DNA of 64,000 nt from Romboutsia lituseburensis DSM 797 (GTDB lineage: Bacteria > Bacillota > Clostridia > Peptostreptococcales > Peptostreptococcaceae). The stretch lies in NCBI RefSeq assembly GCF_900103615.1, contig NZ_FNGW01000003.1, positions 186,001-250,000 of the forward strand, written 5' to 3'. Numbering within the stretch: the stretch's first letter is position 1; every line of letters starts with the position of its first letter. This document shows positions 17,792 through 25,288 of the stretch, piece after piece. Position numbers and translations under genes: made by a program. The notes beneath the pieces are model-generated. The model had not been told where the DNA came from, searched no databases, and saw only the letters and a program-made list of their open reading frames with translations.

Positions 17792-18508
17792 TTAACTAAT
17801 TAATTCTTTCATTTTATCTAAATCTTTAATAATTAGTTTTTTTAGACCTTTAAATTCAAATAAGCCATCTTGTTCATATTTAGAGAGTTTTCTACTCATA
17901 GTTTCTCTAGTAATACCACAATAATTAGCCATTCCCTCTCTATTTAAAGGTATATTAACTTGAATTTGACCGTTAACTTCTTTACTATATTTATCAGCAA
18001 ACTCTAAAAGCATACATATTATTCTATGGTCAACATCATTTGAAGCAAGGCATGTTGCTAAATTTTCAGTTTGCATTAACTTTTTACTTACTTCATTTAA
18101 AATTTTTAAAGTTATATGAGGATTATTAGATAAAACTTTGTCCATATTTTTTTTAGAAACTGTACAAATAGTTACATTGTTAACTGCAGTTGCGGAAAAA
18201 TTCGATATGTAATCATCATTAAATAAGCTAAGCTCTCCAAAAAAATCACCGATTGATAAAATACGAATTATTTGTTCCTTTCCATCGTGAGTTGTCTTTG
18301 ATAATTTTATAGTCCCATTGCTTATTATAATTAGATTTGAAATCAAATCTCCCTCATTAAAGATTATTTCATCTTTTTTGAAACAAAAATGTTCTATATT
18401 TGTTAAAATTTCTTCTAATTCAATTTCAGATAATGAATAAAATATTGGTATTTCTTTTGCATATAATCTACTTTTACATTGAGTACTTATAAAAATCACT
18501 CCTAACAA
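17792..18508 (-). CDS. Crp/Fnr-family transcriptional regulator
   Basis: Regulator with an N-terminal cyclic-nucleotide-binding-like beta barrel (FNEGDLISNLIIISNGTIKL and GDFFGELSLF) and a C-terminal winged helix with VNIPLNREGMANYCGITRETMSRKLSKYE-type recognition sequence. It lacks an Fnr-type N-terminal cysteine cluster; one Cys near the start and a few scattered ones do not form the pattern. It is divergent from the antiporter gene, so it may control it. The frame opens at TTG 18508, but the only good Shine-Dalgarno (AGGAG) lies inside that extension. The codon properly spaced after it is ATA (18490-18488), so the true start is unresolved and possibly non-canonical. Confidence 0.87.
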   Translation of the reverse strand: MLGVIFISTQCKSRLYAKEIPIFYSLSEIELEEILTNIEHFCFKKDEIIFNEGDLISNLIIISNGTIKLSKTTHDGKEQIIRILSIGDFFGELSLFNDDYISNFSATAVNNVTICTVSKKNMDKVLSNNPHITLKILNEVSKKLMQTENLATCLASNDVDHRIICMLLEFADKYSKEVNGQIQVNIPLNREGMANYCGITRETMSRKLSKYEQDGLFEFKGLKKLIIKDLDKMKELIS

Positions 18509-18727
18509 ACTAATATTATCAAACTTAATTGTAACATAAATTTAATATAAAGTAGTAATTAGAATTAAAGTTTAAAGTCTAACTAATAGTTCATTTAAAT
18601 ATTAAAGCTAGTTAATTCACTAAAGTTAAAAAAATTTAACAATATAAAAAATAACAAATTTCGAGTTTGTAAATATAATATAATGTTAGATATAAGTTAA
18701 AAACAAGTTAATAAGGGGGATGTTTAT

Positions 18728-19984
18728 ATGGAATCGTCTATACAAACAATAGCAAGTAATGCACTTTTAATAATTTTTGCAATAGTTGCTATGACGGGGA
18801 TTGTTTGTAGCAAGTTGAGTGAAATGTTAAAAGTACCAGATGTAGTATTATTTTTATTAGCGGGGATTTTAATAGGACCTTCTTTCTTAAACTTTATAGA
18901 TATAAGCCAATATCAAGTTGAAAATCAATTGATTTTAACATTTGGGTCAGCGTTTATACTTTATTTAGGTGGAAAAGAAATAAGTTTAAAAGTATTAAAG
19001 AATGTAAGAATAACAGTATTTTTATTATCTTCGTTAGGGGTAGTCATATCAGCAGTAGTGGTAGCAAAAGTAGTTGGATTAAGTTTTCAAGTGTCAGCTA
19101 TGACAGCATTGTTGATAGGATCAATTATCGCATCAACAGATCCTGCAACATTAGTACCTATATTTAATCAGGTAAAAATAAAAGATAGAGTAAAACAGAC
19201 AGTTATAAGTGAATCAGCATTTAATGATGCTACTGGTGCGATACTTACATCAGCAGTATTATCTATAATATTATCTGGTAAATTCTCACTATCAGAAAAC
19301 ATATATGAGCTAGCTATAATGGTTATCGTTGGAGTTGTAGTAGGTATTGTAACTGGTATAGTACTTCTTAAATTAGTTAATGATCAGCCATATGGTGTAT
19401 TTAAAGATTTTGCACCTATTATATCAATACTTTCAGTAGTAATAGCTTATGAGGTAGCTACAAAGTTTGGTGGCAGTGGGTATATGGCTTGCTTTATAGT
19501 AGGTATTATAACAGGAAATAAGAAAAACTTTAAAATATGGCTATCACAACGTTCTTATGATGCTGACTGTTATGTTGCAGAAACACTAGGAACTATATGT
19601 CGTATGGCTATATTTGTAATATTAGGAAGCCAAGTAGATTTAGTTATGCTAGGAAAATATTTTGTTCCAGCACTTGTAGTTGTTTTAAGTTTAATGTTTA
19701 TAGCAAGACCACTATGTGTGTTAGCATGTACTTTAGTTGATAGAAATGCAAAATGGTCTAAAAAAGAAATTTTATTTATGATGTGGGTAAGAGAAACAGG
19801 AGTAATACCAGCTGCGCTATGTGGTATAATAGCAGCCATGAAAATTCCTGGATATGAAATTATTTCATCTATAGTATTTATGGCAATATTAATAACTTTA
19901 ATAATACAAGGAAGCACTACAAAGTTAGTTGCTAAAAAATTAGGATTGCTAGAAGAAGATGAAGGGGAAAAAATAACTAATTAA
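18728..19984 (+). CDS. Cation:proton antiporter (CPA1/NhaP-type)
   Basis: Polytopic membrane protein of 418 residues with about twelve hydrophobic segments, exchanging Na+ or K+ for protons. The motifs LLAGILIGP near the N-terminus, GSIIASTDPATLVPIF and the SESAFNDATGAILTS stretch holding the ND transport pair are diagnostic of the NhaP/CPA1 branch. The short C-terminal tail LLEEDEGEK has no RCK domain. AAGGGGGA precedes the ATG. The gene is divergent from the Crp/Fnr regulator, a pairing that suggests control by it. Ion specificity cannot be read from the sequence. Confidence 0.88.
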   Translation: MESSIQTIASNALLIIFAIVAMTGIVCSKLSEMLKVPDVVLFLLAGILIGPSFLNFIDISQYQVENQLILTFGSAFILYLGGKEISLKVLKNVRITVFLLSSLGVVISAVVVAKVVGLSFQVSAMTALLIGSIIASTDPATLVPIFNQVKIKDRVKQTVISESAFNDATGAILTSAVLSIILSGKFSLSENIYELAIMVIVGVVVGIVTGIVLLKLVNDQPYGVFKDFAPIISILSVVIAYEVATKFGGSGYMACFIVGIITGNKKNFKIWLSQRSYDADCYVAETLGTICRMAIFVILGSQVDLVMLGKYFVPALVVVLSLMFIARPLCVLACTLVDRNAKWSKKEILFMMWVRETGVIPAALCGIIAAMKIPGYEIISSIVFMAILITLIIQGSTTKLVAKKLGLLEEDEGEKITN

Positions 19985-20018
19985 AATTAAATTTTAAAAT
20001 TACAATGAACAAAAACGG

Positions 20019-20052
20019 CTATAGCTTAAATCTTTAAGCTATAGTTATTTTT
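20019..20052 (+). terminator. Intrinsic terminator after antiporter gene
   Basis: Inverted repeat CTATAGCTTAAA/TTTAAGCTATAG (20019-20030 with 20033-20044) followed by TTATTTTT. Confidence 0.8.
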
Positions 20053-20085
20053 GTGTATAAGAAAATTAAAGTTATAAAGATAATA
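20046..20085 (+). repeat. Decayed copy of the repeat 5' module (tentative)
   Basis: TTTTTGTGTATAAGAAAATTA directly after a terminator T-run resembles the start of the interspersed element at 27055 and 30550 (consensus TTTTTTACGTATAAGGAAATT), with an ATAAGT about 26 nt further on. Similarity is weak and could be compositional. Confidence 0.35.
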
Positions 20086-20236
20086 ATAAGTAATAAATTT
20101 AGATGAAATAGATTTTCTGATTTTTATGTTAAGTTTTTAAATAGGAAAATTTGACTATAATGATTTTTTAGATTGAAACAAATATTATTATATGAAATAA
20201 TATAAATTAATGAAACAAGTAAAGGAGTGTAGTTTT

Positions 20237-20287
20237 ATGAAAAAAACTAATTATAATGAGCTGGGAGTTGTGCTTCTTAATAACTAA
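20237..20287 (+). CDS. 16-codon leader peptide ORF
   Basis: A short ORF encodes MKKTNYNELGVVLLNN. It has a strong AAAGGAG site (20221-20227) nine bases before its ATG, better than that of many real genes. Its last four codons and stop form the 5' arm of a 15-bp hairpin. This layout is that of translational or transcriptional attenuation leaders seen before ribosome-protection and methyltransferase genes. It lies 76 nt before the CD3324-type gene. No peptide family is recognised. That it is translated and regulates the two downstream genes is inference. Confidence 0.65.
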   Translation: MKKTNYNELGVVLLNN

Positions 20288-20339
20288 GGAGTTACAGTAA
20301 AATTAATTCCTTAGTTATTAAGTTGAACATAGTACAACT
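20266..20339 (+). promoter_or_regulatory. Leader hairpin (candidate attenuator)
   Basis: A perfect 15-bp stem pairs 20276-20290 (starting CTTAATAAC) with 20308-20322; AGTTGT (20266-20271) can also pair with ACAACT (20334-20339) to lengthen the structure. The 5' arm begins inside the leader ORF. No T-run follows, so it is not a standard terminator. Three AAGGAG sequences (20222, 20287, 20347) could compete for the TCCTT of the 3' arm, so control at ribosome access is possible. Confidence 0.65.
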
Positions 20340-20363
20340 TATAGCAAAGGAGATCAAAGAAAA

Positions 20364-20672
20364 TTGAAATATAAAAATGCAAAAAATATATTGCCTAAAG
20401 AATTATTAGAAGAAATACAACAGTATACTCAAGGTGATTTTATATATATACCAATTGTAGGAGATAAAAAAATGCCTTGGGGTGAAAAAAATGGAACTAA
20501 ACAAGCTATATATGATAGAAATGAAAACATATTTAAGTTATATCAAGAAGGCTATTCAATTCATGAAATAGTAAAAATATATAACTTATCAGAATCTAGC
20601 ATAAGAAAAATAATTTCAAATATAAAAAAACAAAGTAGTCAATTAGGCTTAGGAGGTCTTACAAATGAATAA
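20364..20672 (+). CDS. CD3324-family helix-turn-helix protein
   Basis: Small 102-residue protein resembling the CD3324 family of Clostridia (related to Mor-type activators). The N-terminal half has LPKELLEEIQQYTQGDFIYIP and a basic PWGEKNGTKQAIYDRN; the C-terminal half is a clear helix-turn-helix (IFKLYQEGYSIHEIVKIYNLSESSIRKII in segments). Translation starts at TTG 20364, eleven bases after AAGGAG. Its end overlaps the MutS2-like gene by 8 nt, so the two are co-translated. Binding DNA is likely; its targets, perhaps its own leader region, are unknown. Confidence 0.8.
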   Translation: MKYKNAKNILPKELLEEIQQYTQGDFIYIPIVGDKKMPWGEKNGTKQAIYDRNENIFKLYQEGYSIHEIVKIYNLSESSIRKIISNIKKQSSQLGLGGLTNE

Positions 20673-22578
20673 TTATACATTCGAGAAATTGCAATTAGAT
20701 GAATTAAAGGAACTAGTAAAGCTACATTGTGTGAGTTCTCTTGGTAAAGACCTTATAGATAAACTAAGCCCTAGTAAGGATATATCTGTAGTTAAAAGAA
20801 GATTAGCTGAAAATCATGAAGCTAAAAATATTTTATTAAATAGTAACCACATACCCTTAGAAGGTCTTTTCAATATAACTGAAATAGTTGATAAAGTAGA
20901 AAAAGGGATGATTTTAGAGCCTTTAGAGCTTATAAAGATAGAGGATTTTTTAAGAGGATGTAAAAAAATAAAAAACTTTATGTTAGATAAAGAATTTTAT
21001 GCCAAAACATTAAGTTCTTACGCTTTAAATATAACAGAGTGCGATTATATTGAAAATGAAATAAAATATGCGATAAAAAACAATAAAGTTGACTCAAGTG
21101 CCTCTAAAGAATTAAAAAAAATTCGAAGAAATATAGATATATGTGAAAGTAGAATACAAGATAAACTAAATAAATTTATAACATCTAGTAGTAACAAAAA
21201 GTATATCCAGGAATTTATAATAAGTAAAAGAGATGACAGATATGTAGTTCCAATAAAGTCATCTTATAAAAATGAAGTAGATGGAGTTATTCTGGATACT
21301 TCATCAAAGGGAAGTACAGTTTTTATTGAACCAAACTCTATATCAAAATTAAGTATAGAGCTTATAAGCTTAAAGTCAGATGAAAGTATAGAAGAATACA
21401 AGATTCTATCATATTTAACTGAAATGATATTTGAAAAATTATATGAAATTAAGTTAAATATAGAAATTATATCAGAGTATGATATGGTTTTTGCAAAATC
21501 AAAATATAGTTTAAATAATAAATGTATAACTCCACAGGTAAATAACAAGGGTTATATAAAAATAGTAAAAGGCAAACATCCATTACTAAAAGGTAATGTA
21601 GTTGCACTTGATTTTGAGGTAGGAAAAAATTATAAAAGCTTAATTATAACTGGTCCGAATGCTGGAGGAAAGACAGTTGCTCTTAAAACTGTAGGATTGT
21701 TAACTTTAATGGTTCAGTGCGGTTTTGATATATGTGCTAAAGAAGAAACTGAAATGAGTATATTTGAAAATGTATTTGTTGATATTGGAGATAACCAAAG
21801 TATAGAAAATGCACTTAGTACTTTTTCGTCCCACATAAAGAATATTGCTCAAATAATGAATTTAAGCAATAAATCAACATTAGTTTTATTTGATGAAATA
21901 GGAAGTGGAACTGAGCCTAATGAAGGTGCAGGACTTGCAATATCAATATTAGAAGAATTTTACAAAATGGGTTGTATAACTGTTGCATCTACTCATTATG
22001 GAGAAATTAAAAAGTTTGCAAATCTTCATCCAGAATTTGAAAATGCAGGTATGATGTTTGATAAAGATACTTTAGAACCATTATATAAGCTTATTATAGG
22101 TAAGTCTGAAGAAAGTAATGCATTGTTTATATCCAAGAAGATGGGTATTAAAGAAAATGTAATAAAAAGGGCTCTAAATTATATAAATGAAAAGGAATAT
22201 AATTTAGATACTGTTAAGAATAAAAAAATAGCTACCAATGATGAAAAGGAAAAAAGTGTAATAAAAAATATTTACACTGATTATAAAATTGGTGATAAAG
22301 TTAAATTATTAGATGAAAATAATTATGCAGTAGTATATAAAAGTATAGATAAATTTAATAACGTAGAAGTTTTATATAAAGATGAATTTATAAAAGTTAA
22401 CTATAAAAAAATAGAGTTGTATTTAAAAGCAGAAGACTTATATCCTGCTGGATATGACATTGATAGTTTGTTTATATCCTATGAAGATAGAAAACTGGAA
22501 AAAGATATACAACGAGGATCTAAAAAAGCTTTAAAAAAGATACAAAAAGAAATAAGAAATAATAACAAAATCAATTAA
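20665..22578 (+). CDS. MutS2-like ATPase lacking the Smr domain
   Basis: MutS-family ABC ATPase of 637 residues. N-terminal core and lever helices occupy about 1-300. The ATPase domain has Walker A GPNAGGKT (about 329-336), the signature-like region with ALSTFSSHIKN, Walker B LVLFDEIGSGTEP (about 407-419) and the switch histidine in ASTHYGE. A KOW-like segment (YKIGDKVKLL onward, about residue 540) follows. Full-length MutS2 is around 785 residues and ends in an Smr nuclease domain, which is absent here, as is much of the coiled coil before KOW. Bacillus MutS2 is known to act on collided ribosomes; with a leader-peptide hairpin upstream, a ribosome-related role is suggested for this paralogue but not shown. 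AGGAGG precedes the ATG. Confidence 0.85.
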   Translation: MNNYTFEKLQLDELKELVKLHCVSSLGKDLIDKLSPSKDISVVKRRLAENHEAKNILLNSNHIPLEGLFNITEIVDKVEKGMILEPLELIKIEDFLRGCKKIKNFMLDKEFYAKTLSSYALNITECDYIENEIKYAIKNNKVDSSASKELKKIRRNIDICESRIQDKLNKFITSSSNKKYIQEFIISKRDDRYVVPIKSSYKNEVDGVILDTSSKGSTVFIEPNSISKLSIELISLKSDESIEEYKILSYLTEMIFEKLYEIKLNIEIISEYDMVFAKSKYSLNNKCITPQVNNKGYIKIVKGKHPLLKGNVVALDFEVGKNYKSLIITGPNAGGKTVALKTVGLLTLMVQCGFDICAKEETEMSIFENVFVDIGDNQSIENALSTFSSHIKNIAQIMNLSNKSTLVLFDEIGSGTEPNEGAGLAISILEEFYKMGCITVASTHYGEIKKFANLHPEFENAGMMFDKDTLEPLYKLIIGKSEESNALFISKKMGIKENVIKRALNYINEKEYNLDTVKNKKIATNDEKEKSVIKNIYTDYKIGDKVKLLDENNYAVVYKSIDKFNNVEVLYKDEFIKVNYKKIELYLKAEDLYPAGYDIDSLFISYEDRKLEKDIQRGSKKALKKIQKEIRNNNKIN

Positions 22579-22581
22579 GAT

Positions 22582-22619
22582 AAACCCCTTGGGAAAATAT
22601 TATGTTCCAAGGGGTTTTT
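22582..22619 (+). terminator. Intrinsic terminator after MutS2-like gene
   Basis: AAACCCCTTGG pairs with CCAAGGGGTTT (22582-22592 with 22607-22617, 14-nt loop) followed by T5; one of the most GC-rich terminators in the window. Confidence 0.85.
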
Positions 22620-22729
22620 ATATTTTAAATTTATCTATTATTAAAATAATAGTGATTAAAATACAGTAAAATTTAAAAATAGAATTTCATAGCATATATT
22701 ATAAATTATTTTATAAGGAGGCATACACT

Positions 22730-23206
22730 TTGATTAAAAATAAGCTATCAAGGGAAAATGATGAAATATTAGATTATTCTATGTTTAATATAGATATGGT
22801 TGAATTTGTAAACAGGAATAAAATAGAAAGTAAAACAAAGTACTTGTTAATTACATCTTTAACTAATAAATATACTTATGTATTTCAGAGGCTTAATTCT
22901 AAGTGGGATTTAATGTATAAGTGGAGATGCACAGTTGGAAAACCTTCAACACCAACTATTACAGGGATATTCAATATAAATGGGAGGAGAACAGCATTTG
23001 GAACAGATAAGTATATGGTAAAATATGCTACAAGGATAAAAGATGGATATTATTATCATTCGATTTTATATGATTCAACTGGTAGCTATGTAATTGATGA
23101 TAGATTAGGGGTTGCTATAAGTCATGGATGTATAAGACTTGATACAAATAATGCAAAATGGATATATTACAATATACCTGATGGAACAACTGTAGTTATT
23201 AAATAA
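22730..23206 (+). CDS. L,D-transpeptidase catalytic domain protein (YkuD)
   Basis: YkuD-fold enzyme of 158 residues. Such enzymes form 3-3 peptidoglycan cross-links or attach groups to the wall, using a Cys nucleophile. The active-site block SHGCIRLDTNNAKWIYYN is present (Ser131, His132, Cys134, Arg136), as is the upstream His110. The start is TTG 22730 with AAGGAGG eight bases before. No signal peptide, lipobox or membrane segment is visible, which is odd for a wall enzyme: it would be cytosolic unless exported by another route or active in the mother cell or forespore. Monocistronic, with no clear terminator in the 246-bp spacer that follows. Confidence 0.85.
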   Translation: MIKNKLSRENDEILDYSMFNIDMVEFVNRNKIESKTKYLLITSLTNKYTYVFQRLNSKWDLMYKWRCTVGKPSTPTITGIFNINGRRTAFGTDKYMVKYATRIKDGYYYHSILYDSTGSYVIDDRLGVAISHGCIRLDTNNAKWIYYNIPDGTTVVIK

Positions 23207-23307
23207 GGAATATTGTAATAACTACTTTTATATAATATATAATAATATAAGCATTAACATTTAATAAAATGTAGCATATATTATGTAGTAAATATAATCA
23301 ATTTTAC

Positions 23308-23375
23308 AACATGCGAAGTTATTGGAGCCATGAAGTGTAGCAACAATGCAGTGGCTTAAGGAAATCGAATTTTTA
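23308..23375 (+). repeat. Possible diverged copy of repeat 3' module
   Basis: CAACATGCGAAGTTATTGG (from 23309) aligns with CAACGGACGAAGTCGTTGG of the full repeats at 14 of 19 positions, continues with partial similarity and ends in ATCGAATTTTTA, like GCGAATTTTTTA of the copy at 47464. It can also form GAGCCA/TGGCTT. It is more GC-rich than its surroundings and lies where no gene is found. Confidence 0.4.
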
Positions 23376-23452
23376 TAAAAGTATGTATATTAATTGATTT
23401 ATTTAGCTTTCTGTGATAAAATCATCTAAAAATTATTTTTAAGGAGAAGAGT

Positions 23453-24313
23453 ATGAACATATTAGAACCGGAACCCGAAAGGACCCTTTCACAATCACAT
23501 TTTCAAAAAATTTCATTAGCATTAGCTGATGCGTTTGACAAAATTTCAGAATTAAGCCATAAAAATAGAGAAGGTAAGATATTGGCTTTTAAGAAAAATA
23601 AAGAAGCATTAGCAGATGAAGAGGCAAAATTCAATGGTCAAAATAAATTACACAAAAAAATAGTTAGAGAAATAATGACGTCAAGGAAGGATACTTTCAC
23701 TATAGATATTGAAGATGATATAGATAGTATTTTAGACAGTTTAGCGAACACAAAGCATTCTAAAATTCCTGTATATGAAAAAAATATTGATAATATTATA
23801 GGTATTTTATATGTAAAAGATTTATTAATTAGTGCAAAAGAAAGAGAATGTAACAATATTGATATAAGAAATATACTACATCAACCTAATTGTGTACCTG
23901 AAACCAAACATGTAAAAGAATTATATAATTCAATAAACTCTAAGAAAGATGAATTATTTATATTAGTTGATGAATATGGTGGATTTTCAGGAATAGTTAC
24001 ATTAGATGATTTAATGTATGAAATTAAGGGAATATCATATGATAAGGAAATTAAAAATTCTAAAATAACTAAAATTGATGATAAAAACTTTATAGTTAAA
24101 GGCTTTTTAACTGTAAGTGACTTTAATAAAAATTTTAGAACTAATATAGAACAAGGTGATTATGATACTTTAAGTGGATATATAATAGATCAACTTGGTC
24201 AGATACCAGATGATAATGAAAATATAGAAATTAATCTAGAAAATTTAACACTTAAACTAATAAAAATTGATAACAGAAGAATAGAAGAAATACATGTTTG
24301 TATTGCTAACTAA
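23453..24313 (+). CDS. CBS-pair/CorC-type domain protein without membrane domain
   Basis: 286-residue protein with two CBS motifs (about 75-200) and a C-terminal CorC/HlyC transporter-associated domain (KNFIVKGFLTVSDFN, DYDTLSGYIIDQLGQIPDDNE). The opening VREIMTSRKDTFTIDIEDD and GILYVKDLL, VDEYGGFSGIVTLDDL segments are typical of the CorC/YrkA/HlyC group. The DUF21 transmembrane domain that normally precedes these modules is missing, so this is the soluble CorC/HlyC form. CBS pairs usually bind adenosyl ligands; a role in divalent-cation efflux is known for relatives. GGAGAAG lies before the ATG. No partner transporter gene is adjacent. Confidence 0.85.
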   Translation: MNILEPEPERTLSQSHFQKISLALADAFDKISELSHKNREGKILAFKKNKEALADEEAKFNGQNKLHKKIVREIMTSRKDTFTIDIEDDIDSILDSLANTKHSKIPVYEKNIDNIIGILYVKDLLISAKERECNNIDIRNILHQPNCVPETKHVKELYNSINSKKDELFILVDEYGGFSGIVTLDDLMYEIKGISYDKEIKNSKITKIDDKNFIVKGFLTVSDFNKNFRTNIEQGDYDTLSGYIIDQLGQIPDDNENIEINLENLTLKLIKIDNRRIEEIHVCIAN

Positions 24314-24331
24314 TCTTATTATATATATTAT

Positions 24332-24360
24332 AGGATATCTTAAATCAGATATCCTTTTTT
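24332..24360 (+). terminator. Intrinsic terminator after CorC-type gene
   Basis: AGGATATCT pairs with AGATATCCT (24332-24340 with 24347-24355) followed by T7. Confidence 0.85.
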
Positions 24361-24486
24361 TAATTTTAATATAAAATAATATATTAAAAACTATATTTTA
24401 TTTAAAGTTTATAGTATGATAAAAAATGTATTATGAAAATTTTGACTAATATTAAAATTAGTATAAAAAATTAAAGGAGGAGTAAG

Positions 24487-25173
24487 GTGAAAGATATTTT
24501 TTTAAAATTAATAAGGTTGTTGATAGGGTTTATTTTTTGTGCATTAGCTATAGCATTCATGATAAATGCTAACTTAGGTTTGTCTCCATGGGATGTACTT
24601 CATCAAGGTATTTCAGATAATCTAGGGATAACGATGGGAACAGCTACTATTGTGGTAGGTTTAGTTGTTGTAATTATTGATGTAGTCTTAGGGGAAAATG
24701 TAGGTTGGGGTACCGTACTTAATATGCTATTGGTTGGTATATTTTTAGATTTAATAATTTTTGCAAATATAGTACCTAAAGCTAGTTCGTTTGTAGGTGG
24801 AGTCTTAATGTTATTAATAGGTATGATTCTTATGGGTATCGGTATGGTATTATATATTGGAACTGGCCTTGGAAGTGGTCCGAGAGATGGCATGATGATA
24901 GCATTTCAAAAAAGAACTGGAAAGTCGGTAAAATCTATAAGAGCAATTATGGAGTTAGCTGCATTATTTGTAGGATATTTATTAGGGGGAACTGCTGGAA
25001 TTGGAACAGTTATAACAGCTGTAGGTCTAGGTTATTTTATACAAATTGTATTTAAGCTACTAAACTTTAAAAGTGAGGAAGTTAAGCATAGATTTATTAT
25101 CAATGATATAAATTATTTAAAGGCTTGTTTAAATAAAAATATAGACACTGAAATAAATGACACAAACTTATAA
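24487..25173 (+). CDS. YczE/YyaS/YitT-type integral membrane protein
   Basis: Polytopic membrane protein, 228 residues, about six hydrophobic segments. The motifs NLGLSPWDVLHQGIS near residue 28 and GTGLGSGPRDGMMIAFQKRTG near residue 130 are characteristic of the YczE family, whose function is poorly defined. Start is GTG 24487 after AAAGGAGGAG. The C-terminal 30 residues after FKLLNF are hydrophilic. A short inverted repeat (25178-25209) follows without a T-run. No nearby gene hints at a substrate. Confidence 0.82.
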   Translation: MKDIFLKLIRLLIGFIFCALAIAFMINANLGLSPWDVLHQGISDNLGITMGTATIVVGLVVVIIDVVLGENVGWGTVLNMLLVGIFLDLIIFANIVPKASSFVGGVLMLLIGMILMGIGMVLYIGTGLGSGPRDGMMIAFQKRTGKSVKSIRAIMELAALFVGYLLGGTAGIGTVITAVGLGYFIQIVFKLLNFKSEEVKHRFIINDINYLKACLNKNIDTEINDTNL

Positions 25174-25288
25174 ATGCAATAGTTACCTTGATTTCACTAT
25201 GTAACTATTAAGTGCGTACTTATAAAATCGATTATTATTTTATATACTTTAAGATGAATAGTATATTGTATATGGGGGGTGATAAAAA

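Noticed and set aside
25178-25209. AATAGTTAC/GTAACTATT hairpin as terminator of the YczE-type gene
   Set aside because: The stem is good but AAGTGCG follows rather than a T-run, so it is not called a terminator.
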